This document shows positions 8,675-17,450 of a stretch of 64,000 bases of DNA, one piece after another. Below the pieces are notes generated by a model. The model saw only the letters and a program-made list of their open reading frames with translations, had not been told where the DNA came from and searched no databases. Numbering within the stretch: the first letter of the stretch is position 1; every line of letters begins with the position of its first letter. Both the position numbers and the translations under genes were made by a program. This stretch comes from JAUYQR01 sp963822435 (GTDB lineage Bacteria; Pseudomonadota; Alphaproteobacteria; Rhodobacterales; Rhodobacteraceae), in contig CAWGHN010000004.1 in NCBI GenBank assembly GCA_963822435.1, positions 868,001 through 932,000 of the forward strand. Direction: 5' to 3'.

Positions 8675-9973
8675 CTATTCCGCTGCGACGGCACCGGGGT
8701 TGTTGGGGTGCGTCGTCCAGTTGGCGTAGTCGCTGACGGGTTTGCCGGTACGCAGGTCGATGGCACCTTTCGGCAACTCCTCCATCGTGATGCAATCATC
8801 GACCGGGCAGACGTTGACGCAGAGGTTGCAGGCGACGCATTCGTCGTCTTTCACGGTGAAAACGCGGTCAGGCGACATCGCGATGGCTTGGTGGCTGGTG
8901 TCTTCACAAGCGGCAAAGCAGCGACCGCAGGAGATGCAGAGATCCTGGTTGATGCGGGCTTTGGTGACGTAGTTGAGGTTCAGCTCTTGCCATTCGACGA
9001 AGTTCGGCACGGCGCGACCGACGAGGTCAGACAGCGCCATGTCCTTTTCGTCGAGGTACTGCGACAGGCCCGAGATCATTTCCTGCACGATCTTGAAGCC
9101 ATAGGTCATTGCGGCAGTGCAGACCTGCACGTTGCCCGCGCCAAGTGCGAGGAATTCCGCCGCGTCACGCCATGTGGTGACGCCGCCGATACCGGAGATC
9201 GGCAGGCCGCGGGTTTCGCGGTTGCGGGCGATCTCGGCCACCATGTTCAGGGCGATGGGTTTCACGGCGGGGCCGCAATAGCCGCCGTGCGAGCCTTTGC
9301 CGTCGATCATCGGGAACGGCGAGAAGTGGTCGAGGTCGACGTTGGTGATGGATTTCACCGTGTTGATCAGGGACACCGCATCCGCCCCGCCGCGATGCGC
9401 GGCCTCGGCGGGCGGCAGGATCGAGGTGACGTTGGGGGTAAGCTTCACGATGCAGGGCATGCGGGAGTATTGCTTGACCCAGCGCGTGACCATTTCGATG
9501 TATTCCGGCACCTGCCCCACGGCAGAGCCCATGCCGCGTTCGGCCATGCCGTGCGGGCAGCCGAAGTTGAGTTCGACGCCGTCCGCCTCGGTATCCTCGA
9601 TCTGGGCGAGGATGGCCTTCCAGCTATCCTCGTCGCAGGGGACCATCAGGCTGATGATCATCGCGCGGTCCTTGTAGTCGCGCTTGACGGATTTGATCTC
9701 GCGCAGGTTCACCTCGAGCGGGCGGTCGGTGATCAGTTCGATGTTGTTCAGGCCCAGCAGGCGGCGGTCGGCGCCCCAGATCGCACCGTAGCGCGGGCCG
9801 TTGACGTTGACGATGGGCGGGCCTTCGGAGCCGAGGGTCTTCCAGACCACCCCGCCCCACCCGGCCTCGAAGGCGCGGCGGACGTTGTATTCCTTGTCTG
9901 TGGGCGGCGCGGAGGCGAGCCAGAACGGGTTGGGGGATTTGATGCCGATGAAGTTCGAGGCAAGGCTTGCCAT
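8675..9973 (-). CDS. preA: NAD-dependent dihydropyrimidine dehydrogenase subunit PreA
   Basis: This 432-residue protein has a dihydroorotate-dehydrogenase-like FMN barrel (residues 1 to about 320, with NFGCPHGM and GIGGVTTW) and a C-terminal two-cluster ferredoxin domain. The ferredoxin motifs are CISCGRCFAAC and CVACNLCVNVC. It reduces uracil and thymine with NADH as the PreTA complex. PreT, the other subunit, is encoded at 10643-11965 on the same strand, with one DedA gene between. GAGGAGG lies just before the ATG. Hydantoinase and ureidopropionase genes, often adjacent, are absent here. Confidence 0.95.
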   Translation of the reverse strand: MASLASNFIGIKSPNPFWLASAPPTDKEYNVRRAFEAGWGGVVWKTLGSEGPPIVNVNGPRYGAIWGADRRLLGLNNIELITDRPLEVNLREIKSVKRDYKDRAMIISLMVPCDEDSWKAILAQIEDTEADGVELNFGCPHGMAERGMGSAVGQVPEYIEMVTRWVKQYSRMPCIVKLTPNVTSILPPAEAAHRGGADAVSLINTVKSITNVDLDHFSPFPMIDGKGSHGGYCGPAVKPIALNMVAEIARNRETRGLPISGIGGVTTWRDAAEFLALGAGNVQVCTAAMTYGFKIVQEMISGLSQYLDEKDMALSDLVGRAVPNFVEWQELNLNYVTKARINQDLCISCGRCFAACEDTSHQAIAMSPDRVFTVKDDECVACNLCVNVCPVDDCITMEELPKGAIDLRTGKPVSDYANWTTHPNNPGAVAAE

Positions 9974-10042
9974 TGCGTCCTCCTCAGGAAAAGACGGTGG
10001 CGGCCGAAGGGGCGGCCAGCGGTCGGGTGATAGGGGATTTGG

Positions 10043-10579
10043 TCAGAAACCGAGCGCGCGCCAGATCCAGCCGAAGATGTGGCCCGCGACCTCGCCGAAC
10101 TTCGGCGTGACATAGGCCCAGAGCGCGCAGCCGATGACGTTGACCACCGAAAAGACGAGCGGCGACATTCGCGCCATCCCGGCCATCAGGAACACCACCG
10201 CGCGCAACGGGCCGAAGAAATGCCCGATCAGGATTGCAAACGCGCCCCAGCGGCGAAACGCGGCGTTGCCCTTTTCGATCAGGTCGGCATGTTTCGCGAT
10301 CGGTCGGAACGACAGAAGCGTGTCGCCATAAACCCAACCGATCACGTAGGAAACGAACGAGCCGATGATCGCCCCGATCGTCGCCCCGGCCCAAATCGGC
10401 AGAAAGCTGATCTGCCCGGTCGCCACCAGGGCGCCCACGCCCAGGAGGATCGCGGTGGACGGAATGAAGATCGACACCAGCGCAAGATTTTCGCCGATGG
10501 CGAACGCCAGTGCTATCCAGAAAGCCCAGGCTGCGTTGTCCCGCACGAAAGCGAGCGTGGTTTCGATGAGCGCGTCCAT
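10043..10579 (-). CDS. DedA family membrane protein
   Basis: This 178-residue protein has about four to five hydrophobic segments and the DedA/SNARE-associated core: the SIFIPSTAILLGVGAL re-entrant region, a central FVSYVIGWVYGD, and the GHFFGPLRAVVFLMAG motif with its conserved Gly and Arg. DedA proteins are proposed undecaprenyl-phosphate or phospholipid translocases in the inner membrane. It lies between preA and preT on the same strand (69-nt and 63-nt gaps). The substrate cannot be read from sequence, and a role in pyrimidine catabolism is not implied. Confidence 0.88.
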   Translation of the reverse strand: MDALIETTLAFVRDNAAWAFWIALAFAIGENLALVSIFIPSTAILLGVGALVATGQISFLPIWAGATIGAIIGSFVSYVIGWVYGDTLLSFRPIAKHADLIEKGNAAFRRWGAFAILIGHFFGPLRAVVFLMAGMARMSPLVFSVVNVIGCALWAYVTPKFGEVAGHIFGWIWRALGF

Positions 10580-10642
10580 GGGCCTCGTGGTCCGAAATTT
10601 GGCCCAGCGATAGACGCGGGGCGATGGATGCGCAAGCCGGTG

Positions 10643-11965
10643 TCATGGCTGGCCCATCAACTGCCGGTGGATCGCTTCGGCGGCATCGCGGCCTTCGGCA
10701 ACGGCGGTGACGGTCAGATCTTCGCCGCCCAGGGCGCAATCGCCGCCGACCCAGACGCGCGCGGCAGAACCGGCGATCTTGCCACCCGCCACGGGAAGGC
10801 CGTCTGGCGCGCCGTCAAGGGTTTGGCCGATGGCCTTGAACACCTGATCGGCCTTGAGCGTGAAGGTTTCGGAGGAAAGCGTCAGGCCGTTCGGGCCGTC
10901 TTGGGTATAGGCGAACTCCACCGCTTCGGCCCGGCCATCACCCAGAACGCGGACGGGGGCCGCGTTGTGGATGATACGGACGCCGGCCTTGACGGCGTGG
11001 TCCTGTTCGTAGCCCGACGCACTCATCTTTTCGGCGCCGCGACGGTAGACGATGGTGACGTTCTCCGCCCCGAGGAGCTTCGATTGCACGGCGGCGTCAA
11101 CGGCGGTCATTCCGCCGCCGATCACCACCACGTCGCGGCCAACCGGAAGGGTGGAGAGGTCGCCGGACTGGCGCAGTTCTGCGATGAAGTCGACGGCGTT
11201 GCGCACGCCGGCCAGTTCTTCACCGGCGGCGCGCAGGGCGTTGACGCCGGCAAGGCCGATGCCAAGGAACACCGCGTCGTAGTCTGCGGTCAATTGGGCC
11301 AGGGTCACGTCGCGGCCAAGTTCAACCCCGGTGCGGATTTCGATACCGCCGATCTGCAACAGCCACTCGACCTCGGCTTGTGCAAAGCCATTCGTCGCCT
11401 TGTAGGAGGCGATGCCATATTCGTTGAGTCCGCCTGCCTTGGCGCGGCGTTCCAGCACGACGACGTCGTGGCCGTGCATCGCCAGACGGTGCGCGCAGGC
11501 AAGACCCGCAGGCCCTGCGCCCACGACCGCGACGCGCAGGCCCGTGGGCACGGCGCGTTTGAACGGGTGGACACCTTTTTGCATCACCACGTCCGTGGCG
11601 TAGCGTTGCAGCAGGCCGATCTCGACCGGCTTGCCTTCGGCCGCTTCACGGACGCAGGCCTCTTCGCACAGGGTTTCGGTCGGGCAGACGCGGGCGCACA
11701 TGCCGCCGAGGATGTTCTGATCCCAGATCGTCTTGGCGGCGGCCTCGGGCGTGCCGGTCGCGATCTGGCGGATGAAAAGCGGGATGTCGATCGAGGTCGG
11801 GCAGGCCGTGATGCAGGGCGCATCGTGGCAGAAATAACAGCGATCCGCAGCCACCCGCGCCTCATGCGCATCGAAGGGCGGCGTGTGGTCGTTAAAGTTT
11901 GCCTGATAGGCGGCGGCTGGAAGGCGGCCCGGAACGATGCCGGGCGTCAGCGGGCTGTTCGTCAT
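10643..11965 (-). CDS. preT: Dihydropyrimidine dehydrogenase subunit PreT
   Basis: This 440-residue FAD/NAD(P) oxidoreductase is built like the glutamate synthase small subunit. An N-terminal iron-sulphur domain has clustered cysteines (CYFCHDAPCITAC, GGMCARVCP, CEEAC), followed by an FAD site (VVGAGPAGLACAHRLA) and an NAD site (VVIGGGMTAVDAA). It passes electrons from NADH to PreA. The start is ATG at 11965, preceded by GGGGAGG at a somewhat long spacing; an upstream in-frame start would add 15 unconserved residues. The adjacent PreA supports the assignment. Confidence 0.93.
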   Translation of the reverse strand: MTNSPLTPGIVPGRLPAAAYQANFNDHTPPFDAHEARVAADRCYFCHDAPCITACPTSIDIPLFIRQIATGTPEAAAKTIWDQNILGGMCARVCPTETLCEEACVREAAEGKPVEIGLLQRYATDVVMQKGVHPFKRAVPTGLRVAVVGAGPAGLACAHRLAMHGHDVVVLERRAKAGGLNEYGIASYKATNGFAQAEVEWLLQIGGIEIRTGVELGRDVTLAQLTADYDAVFLGIGLAGVNALRAAGEELAGVRNAVDFIAELRQSGDLSTLPVGRDVVVIGGGMTAVDAAVQSKLLGAENVTIVYRRGAEKMSASGYEQDHAVKAGVRIIHNAAPVRVLGDGRAEAVEFAYTQDGPNGLTLSSETFTLKADQVFKAIGQTLDGAPDGLPVAGGKIAGSAARVWVGGDCALGGEDLTVTAVAEGRDAAEAIHRQLMGQP

Positions 11966-12205
11966 CGGTCGCGTGACCTCCCCTTGTTTCCCTGAACGAA
12001 AGGCTGGCACAGGTTCTTTTTTTTATCAAACGGTAAATTTTTGGCGGAAGGGTTTTTTGTGTAGCCGGCCCGGTTGGCGGGAAAACTGCCCAAAACAGCG
12101 GCACCAAGATCGCCGCTTTTCAGCCATGACGGCCTCGCGTATAAGCGCCAGACGCAACGCTGCGCGAAACGCGCGGCCAAGAAACGTCAAATGGCAGAGG
12201 ACGGC

Positions 12206-12694
12206 ATGAGCAAACAGAACCCGGACGCAGACGTCGCCTTCATCTCGGCGCTCGCAGAACTTCTGAACAAGAACGATCTGACAGAGCTTTCGGTGAAGCG
12301 CGAATACGGCGAGGATGACAGCCTTGACGTGCGCGTGGTCAAGCAATCGAACATCGTTTCGGTGACGACCGCCGCCCCTGCCCCGGCGCAGCATTACGCC
12401 CCTGCCCCCGCTGCCGCTGCAGTTGCCGCCCCTGCGGCACCAGAAGATCCGGCGCAGCATCCGGGTGCCGTCACCTCGCCGATGGTCGGCACGGTGTATC
12501 TGTCGGCCGAACCGGGGGCGACGCCGTTTGTCGCGATCGGCCAGGCGGTGACCGAAGGCCAGACCGTGCTGATCATCGAAGCGATGAAAACCATGAACCA
12601 CATCCCCGCGCCGCGTGCCGGCACGGTCAAGCGCATCGTCGTCGAGGATGGATCGCCCGTCGAATACGGCGCGCCCTTGATGATCATCGAGTAG
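12206..12694 (+). CDS. accB: Biotin carboxyl carrier protein of acetyl-CoA carboxylase
   Basis: This 162-residue BCCP has an N-terminal helical segment, an Ala/Pro-rich flexible linker (about residues 55-85) and a biotinyl domain. The biotin attachment Lys sits in EAMKTMNHI, with Thr where most homologues have Met or Leu. The start ATG at 12206 follows an AGAGGA ribosome site; an in-frame ATG at 12191 is the alternative. accC begins 4 nt after the stop. It shares a 240-nt divergent intergenic region with preT, which contains T-rich stretches but no promoter I can assign. Confidence 0.94.
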   Translation: MSKQNPDADVAFISALAELLNKNDLTELSVKREYGEDDSLDVRVVKQSNIVSVTTAAPAPAQHYAPAPAAAAVAAPAAPEDPAQHPGAVTSPMVGTVYLSAEPGATPFVAIGQAVTEGQTVLIIEAMKTMNHIPAPRAGTVKRIVVEDGSPVEYGAPLMIIE

Positions 12695-12698
12695 CGCC

Positions 12699-14048
12699 AT
12701 GTTCGAGAAAATCCTGATCGCCAACCGGGGCGAGATTGCCCTTCGCGTGATCCGCGCCTGCCAGGAAATGGGGATCAAGTCGGTCGCGGTGCATTCGACC
12801 GCCGACACCGATGCGATGCATGTGCGGATGGCGGACGAAAGCGTCTGCATCGGACCTGCGCCAAGTTCGGAAAGCTATCTGTCGAAGGCCGCGATCATCT
12901 CGGCCTGCGAGATCACGGGCGCGCAGGCGGTGCATCCGGGCTACGGGTTCCTGAGCGAGAACGCGGCCTTCGCGCAGGCGCTGGAGGACCACGGGCTGAC
13001 CTTCATCGGGCCGTCAGCGGAACATATCCGCATCATGGGCGACAAGATCACCGCCAAGGAAACCGCAAAGGCGCTGGGGATTCCGGTGGTGCCGGGGTCG
13101 GACGGCGGCGTGGCGGACTTTGAAAGCGCGATTGGTGTGGCGGCGGGGATCGGGTTTCCGGTGATCATCAAGGCGACCGCCGGGGGCGGCGGACGCGGCA
13201 TGAAGGTGGCCAGGAACGCCGAAGAGCTGGAAGTGGCGTTCCGCACCGCGCGGTCGGAGGCGAAGAACGCCTTTGGCAACGACGAGGTCTATATCGAGAA
13301 ATACCTGCAAAAGCCGCGCCATATCGAGATTCAGGTGTTCGGTGACGGCAAGGGCAAGGCGGTGCATCTTGGCGAACGGGATTGTTCGTTGCAGCGCCGC
13401 CACCAGAAGGTGTTCGAGGAAGCCCCCGGCCCCGCCATCACCCCGGCGATGCGGGCGCGGATCGGCAAGGTTTGTGCCGATGCGGTGGCCAAGATCAACT
13501 ACATCGGCGCAGGCACCATCGAGTTTCTCTATGAGGACGGTGAGTTCTATTTCATCGAGATGAACACGCGGTTGCAGGTGGAACACCCGGTGACCGAGGC
13601 GATCTTTGGCGTGGACCTTGTGCGCGAGCAGATCCGTGTGGCCGCCGGGCTACCGATGTCGTTCACTCAAGACGAGCTGGAGATCAACGGCCACGCCATC
13701 GAGGTGCGGATCAACGCGGAGAAACTGCCGAACTTCTCGCCCTGCCCCGGCCGGGTGCGGATGTTCCATGCGCCGGGTGGGTATGGTGTGCGGATGGATA
13801 GCGCGCTCTATTCGGGCTATTCGATCCCGCCCTATTACGACAGCCTGATCGGCAAGCTGATCGTGCATGGCCGCGACCGTCCCGAGGCCTTGTCCCGTCT
13901 GCGCCGGGCGTTGGGGGAGTTGGTCGTGGATGGCATCGACACGACAACGCCGCTGTTCCACGCGCTATTGGCAGAACCAGACATCCAGTCGGGCGAATAC
14001 ACCATCCATTGGCTTGAGAAATGGCTCGCCAACCAGTTCGGCAACTGA
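12699..14048 (+). CDS. accC: Acetyl-CoA carboxylase biotin carboxylase subunit
   Basis: This 449-residue ATP-grasp enzyme carboxylates biotin on AccB in the first step of fatty-acid synthesis. The N-terminal Rossmann-like domain begins KILIANRGEIALRVI. The ATP-grasp core has the glycine loop KATAGGGGRGMK and the active-site strand EMNTRLQVEHPVTE. The C-terminal barrel includes HAIEVRINAE. Length is that of free-standing AccC. It is co-transcribed with accB (4-nt gap). Confidence 0.97.
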   Translation: MFEKILIANRGEIALRVIRACQEMGIKSVAVHSTADTDAMHVRMADESVCIGPAPSSESYLSKAAIISACEITGAQAVHPGYGFLSENAAFAQALEDHGLTFIGPSAEHIRIMGDKITAKETAKALGIPVVPGSDGGVADFESAIGVAAGIGFPVIIKATAGGGGRGMKVARNAEELEVAFRTARSEAKNAFGNDEVYIEKYLQKPRHIEIQVFGDGKGKAVHLGERDCSLQRRHQKVFEEAPGPAITPAMRARIGKVCADAVAKINYIGAGTIEFLYEDGEFYFIEMNTRLQVEHPVTEAIFGVDLVREQIRVAAGLPMSFTQDELEINGHAIEVRINAEKLPNFSPCPGRVRMFHAPGGYGVRMDSALYSGYSIPPYYDSLIGKLIVHGRDRPEALSRLRRALGELVVDGIDTTTPLFHALLAEPDIQSGEYTIHWLEKWLANQFGN

Positions 14049-14051
14049 GCG

Positions 14052-14072
14052 AAGGGGCGGCACCCGCCCCTT
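14052..14072 (+). terminator. GC-rich hairpin between accC and aat
   Basis: A perfect 9-bp stem (AAGGGGCGG with CCGCCCCTT, 3-nt loop) starts just after the accC stop and ends 10 nt before the aat start. There is no T-run after it, so it may attenuate rather than terminate, or stabilise the accBC transcript end. Confidence 0.4.
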
Positions 14073-14082
14073 CCCCGCGCTG

Positions 14083-14763
14083 ATGCAGATCGGCCCGCAT
14101 CCCGACTTGACGCCTGAAACCCTGCTGCGCGGGTATGCCTTGGGGATATTCCCGATGGCCGAAAGCCGCGACGATACCGACGTGCATTGGGTCGATCCGC
14201 GCCACCGGGGCATCCTGCCGCTGGACGGGTTTCACATCTCGCGCAGTCTGGCCCGCCATATCCGGCACGCCGGAGTGACGGTGACGGCGGACCGCGCCTT
14301 TGACGCGGTGGTGACGGCCTGCGCCGACCGTGAGGAGACCTGGATCAGCCGCCAGATCCAGACGCTGTACCGTGCGCTGCATGCGGCGGGGTTTGCTCAC
14401 AGCCTGGAGGTCTGGGAGGGCGACGCGCTGGTGGGCGGTGTCTACGGGGTAAAGCTCGGATCGGCGTTCTTTGGCGAAAGCATGTTCTCGCGCCGGACCG
14501 ATGCGTCGAAACTGGCGCTGGCCTGGCTGGTGGACAGGCTGCGGGCGGGCGGCTTTACACTGTTCGACACGCAGTTCCTGACGCCACATCTGGCCAGCCT
14601 TGGCGGCGTGGAAGTGACACGCGGGGCGTATCACCGGATGTTGCAGGACGCACTGGGGCGAAGTGCGACGTTTGACCCGCCGGGCTATTCGCCCTCGCCC
14701 TCGGGCGTGGTAGCGGGCTCTGCGCCAGCGGGCAGCACGCAGCGCAGCACCCAGACATCGTAA
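14083..14763 (+). CDS. aat: Leucyl/phenylalanyl-tRNA--protein transferase
   Basis: This 226-residue enzyme adds Leu or Phe to N-terminal Arg or Lys of proteins, marking them for ClpS/ClpAP. Recognisable motifs are LLRGYALGIFPMAE, WVDPRHRGILPLDGFH, VYGVKLGSAFFGESMFSR and FDTQFLTPHLASLG. The start ATG at 14083 opens the conserved N-terminus; the frame extends further upstream only as read-through of accC antiframe sequence. Its 3' end overlaps the converging DUF2155 gene by 79 nt, so the last about 25 residues (Ser/Pro-rich) are probably a poorly conserved tail. Confidence 0.93.
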   Translation: MQIGPHPDLTPETLLRGYALGIFPMAESRDDTDVHWVDPRHRGILPLDGFHISRSLARHIRHAGVTVTADRAFDAVVTACADREETWISRQIQTLYRALHAAGFAHSLEVWEGDALVGGVYGVKLGSAFFGESMFSRRTDASKLALAWLVDRLRAGGFTLFDTQFLTPHLASLGGVEVTRGAYHRMLQDALGRSATFDPPGYSPSPSGVVAGSAPAGSTQRSTQTS

Positions 14764-15077
14764 CGCGGGTGGTCGAGCGCGGACAGCGCGGGACTGGAGG
14801 CAAGCATCCAGCCGGAAAACACCGTCTTTTGCAGCCCACCGTCAACCATCGTCAGATGCGCCTCGGCGTCGGAGGCGGGGTTGTCGGTGGGGTAGCGGCA
14901 ACTGTCTAGCTGCACCACGAGGCGGCCGATCTTGGCCGATTGACCGCGGCTGAGTTCAACGTCGCCGGTTTCGCTGGTCAGTTTATCAAGCCAGCGCAGG
15001 GTGCCGCCTTCGGCTTCGGTGTAGGTCTGCGCGGCGGCCGGGGTGGCCAGCAAGGCGACGAGGACCAGCGCCTTCAT
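14685..15077 (-). CDS. DUF2155 domain exported protein
   Basis: This 130-residue protein starts with a clear signal peptide (MKALVLVALLATPAAAQ, cleavage after AAA or AQ). The DUF2155 core then includes LRWLDKLTSETGDVEL, LVVQLDSCRYP with a Cys, VFSGWMLASSPALSALDHPRYDVWVLRC with a second Cys, and an acidic tail. Two Cys could form a periplasmic disulphide. The function is unknown. It is coupled to mlaD by a 4-nt overlap, in the order NDUFA12-mlaD-DUF2155 seen in other Rhodobacterales. Its 3' end overlaps aat on the opposite strand. Confidence 0.88.
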   Translation of the reverse strand: MKALVLVALLATPAAAQTYTEAEGGTLRWLDKLTSETGDVELSRGQSAKIGRLVVQLDSCRYPTDNPASDAEAHLTMVDGGLQKTVFSGWMLASSPALSALDHPRYDVWVLRCVLPAGAEPATTPEGEGE

Positions 15078-15538
15078 GGCGTGGCCGTTCCGTCCGCGCT
15101 GTCGCCGCCGACGAATTTCATCAGAAGGGTGATCAGACTGACCGCGCCTTGCGTATCCTCGATCTCGGCCCCCGGCTCGAGGTTTTCCAGCGCACCGCCG
15201 GGGATGATCTCGACGAAGTTGCCGCCCAGAAGCCCTTCGGACGAAATCAGAATCGCGGAGTCTGTCGGAAGCTGGATGGTATCCTGCAATTCAATCCTGG
15301 CGTCGGCGAAGAAGGTTTGCGGGTTAAGCGTCAGGTCGGTGATGCTGCCAACCTTGACGCCGGCAAGCCGCACATCCGACCCGATGGTGATACCTTCGAC
15401 CGAGCGGAAGCTGGCGGTCAACGGGTAGGTTCCGGCCTCGCGGGCGAAGCCTGCACCGTTTGCGGCGTAGAGGAAGAACCCCGCCGCCACCACCATCACG
15501 GCCGCGCCGGCCGCAATCTCTGCGCGCTCATAGGCCAT
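15074..15538 (-). CDS. mlaD: MlaD-type MCE lipid-binding protein
   Basis: This 154-residue protein has a single N-terminal membrane helix (about residues 8-28) followed by an MCE domain. Visible motifs are YPLTASFRSVEGITIGSDVRLAGVKVG and SEGLLGGNFVEIIPGG. MlaD forms a hexameric periplasmic ring that passes phospholipids between the membranes. The ATG at 15538 overlaps the NDUFA12 stop (TGATG), better than a GTG five codons upstream. No mlaE, mlaF or mlaC gene is visible, so its transporter partners must be elsewhere. Confidence 0.9.
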   Translation of the reverse strand: MAYERAEIAAGAAVMVVAAGFFLYAANGAGFAREAGTYPLTASFRSVEGITIGSDVRLAGVKVGSITDLTLNPQTFFADARIELQDTIQLPTDSAILISSEGLLGGNFVEIIPGGALENLEPGAEIEDTQGAVSLITLLMKFVGGDSADGTATP

Positions 15539-15912
15539 CACTCGGGCTGCCACGCCTCGTAGTCGCGCCGCGCGACCGGGTCAGCCTTGCGGATCGAGCC
15601 GGGTGGCGCATAGGCGGTGTCGGTGCCGGTCATGTTCGCTTCGTGGGTCTTTTCCCAAGGCTTGTGCTTGAGCGGCGCGACGGTCGGCGGCTGGTCAAAG
15701 GTGTGGTGCAGCCAGCCGTGCCAATCGGGCGTCACGCGCGAGGCTTCCATATCGCCGTTGAAGATGACCCAGCGGCGCTTGCGATCACGGGTTTCGTAGA
15801 AGATGTTGCCCGCCGCATCTTCGCCCACCTTCACACCGTTGCGGGCGGTGAAGATCTGGGTGCCCAGCGTCTGGCTGTTCCACCAGGTCAGAAGACGTTT
15901 CAGGAAATACAT
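15538..15912 (-). CDS. NADH:ubiquinone oxidoreductase subunit NDUFA12
   Basis: This 124-residue protein matches the small accessory subunit of mitochondrial and alphaproteobacterial complex I (NDUFA12/B17.2). It begins MYFLKRLLTWWNSQTLGTQ and contains NIFYETRDRKRRWVIF and MEASRVTPDWHGWLHH, both diagnostic. It sits at the membrane-arm junction and stabilises complex I. The start is ATG at 15912 with AGG upstream on the minus strand; a longer frame adds 40 residues with no family similarity. It is followed by mlaD with a 1-nt overlap. Confidence 0.93.
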   Translation of the reverse strand: MYFLKRLLTWWNSQTLGTQIFTARNGVKVGEDAAGNIFYETRDRKRRWVIFNGDMEASRVTPDWHGWLHHTFDQPPTVAPLKHKPWEKTHEANMTGTDTAYAPPGSIRKADPVARRDYEAWQPE

Positions 15913-16002
15913 GCGCAAGCCTCCGTGATTGCTTTCATATGACCGAAACCGCCCGCAAGGTCTAGGGTCAAGCCGGGCCTGCGGCGGGTTGGCGCAAAGG
16001 AA

Positions 16003-16025
16003 AAGGCGGGCAAACGGCCCGCCTT
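16003..16025 (-). terminator. Intrinsic terminator after clpX
   Basis: A perfect 9-bp stem (AAGGCGGGC with GCCCGCCTT, 5-nt loop) lies 24 nt after the clpX stop. On the minus strand the stem is followed by TTTTCCTTTG, giving a good Rho-independent terminator. Confidence 0.75.
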
Positions 16026-16049
16026 GATCCACCGCGCAGGAATGGCCGT

Positions 16050-17314
16050 TCAGGCCTTCACGGCGTCTTTCTTTTTCGTCTCGGTGTAGACCAGCATTGG
16101 CTTGGCGCCGTTGTTCACCGCCTCGTCCTTGACGACCACCTCTTCGACGCTGTCCATGCCCGGAAGTTCGAACATGGTGTCGAGGAGAATATCCTCCATG
16201 ATCGAGCGCAGGCCGCGGGCGCCGGTCTTGCGCTTGATCGCGCGCTTGGCAATGGCGGTCAGCGCGTCGGGGGTGAAGGTCAGCTTGGTGCCTTCGATTT
16301 CGAACAGACGCTGGTATTGCTTGACCAGGGCGTTCTTCGGTTCGGTCAGGATCGTCACCAGCGCTGCCTCGTCCAGGTCGGTCAGGGTGGCGATCACCGG
16401 CAGACGGCCGACGAATTCCGGGATCAGACCGAATTTCAGCAGATCTTCCGGTTCAAGTTCCTTGAAAAGTTCGCCCACGCCGCGTTCCTCGGGGCCCTTC
16501 ACATCAGCCCCAAAGCCGATGCCCGACCCCTTGTTGCGCTGCGCGATGATCTTTTCCAGACCAGCGAAAGCGCCGCCGCAGATGAAGAGGATGTTCGTCG
16601 TGTCCACCTGCAGGAATTCCTGCTGCGGATGCTTGCGGCCACCTTGGGGAGGCACTGATGCGACGGTGCCTTCCATGATCTTCAGAAGCGCCTGCTGCAC
16701 ACCTTCGCCGCTGACACGTCGCGGGTGATCGAGGGGTTGTCGGACTTGCGGGTGATCTTGTCGACCTCGTCGATGTAGACGATGCCGCGCTGCGCGCGTT
16801 CGACGTTGTATTCGGACGCCTGCAACAGTTTGAGGATGATGTTTTCCACATCCTCGCCCACGTAACCGGCTTCGGTCAGCGTGGTGGCATCGGCCATCGT
16901 GAACGGCACGTCAAGGATGCGGGCCAGGGTCTGCGCCAGCAGGGTCTTGCCGCAGCCGGTGGGGCCGATCAGGAGGATGTTCGACTTCGACAGTTCGATA
17001 TCGGTCTTGGACGAGTGGTTCAGCCGCTTGTAGTGATTGTGCACCGCCACCGACAGAACCCGCTTGGCGTGGATCTGGCCGATCACGTAATCGTCCAGCA
17101 CCTTGCAGATATCGCGCGGCGTCGGCACCCCGTCGGAGGACTTCAGACCCGAGGTCTTCGTCTCCTCGCGGATGATGTCCATGCAAAGTTCGACGCATTC
17201 GTCGCAGATAAAGACTGTCGGCCCCGCGATCAGCTTACGCACCTCATGCTGGCTTTTGCCGCAGAAGGAACAGTAAAGCGTATTCTTGCTGTCGCTGCCT
17301 GAATTATTCGCCAT
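16050..17314 (-). pseudogene. clpX: clpX, Clp protease ATPase subunit, frameshifted as sequenced
   Basis: The two parts together match full ClpX, about 420 residues. The first (17314 down to about 16716) has the N-terminal zinc finger (CSFCGKS, CDEC), Walker A GPTGCGKT, Walker B IVYIDEVDK and SITRDVS. The frame then shifts: the following residues read AAKVCSRRF and stop at 16682. The expected GEGVQQALLKIMEG continues in another frame from about 16712 to 16050, covering pore, sensor-2 and C-terminal regions. Where homologues suggest GACGTCAGCGGC, the minus strand has an extra GT (ACAC at 16714-16717 on the plus strand). Everything else is intact, so a very recent mutation or a base-call error is likely. 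The usual partner clpP lies upstream on the same strand. Confidence 0.9.
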
Positions 17315-17415
17315 CCGCAGTCCTCTAGCCGCTGTCGCCAAAACTGACCGGGATCGTGGTCAGCGAGTGTTGTGCGGAGCTTAGGCCAAGCCCGAAAGCT
17401 CCACAATCGCAAATC

Positions 17416-17443
17416 GCCCCGCAAGCGTCATGCAGACGCGGGG
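17416..17443 (-). terminator. Hairpin after clpP
   Basis: The inner stem GCGTC-ATGCA-GACGC is enclosed by an outer GCCCC/GGGGC stem with a 4-nt bulge, 8 nt after the clpP stop. Only a weak T-rich tail follows on the minus strand. It may separate clpP from clpX transcription in part. Confidence 0.5.
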
Positions 17444-17450
17444 CGCCGTG

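Noticed and set aside
8615..10030. 471-residue plus-strand frame opposite preA
   Set aside because: Low-complexity His/Asp/Val-rich translation, typical of antisense to high-GC genes; preA has ferredoxin motifs and a ribosome site.
10079..11995. 638-residue plus-strand frame opposite DedA and preT
   Set aside because: It spans two real genes antisense and resembles no protein family.
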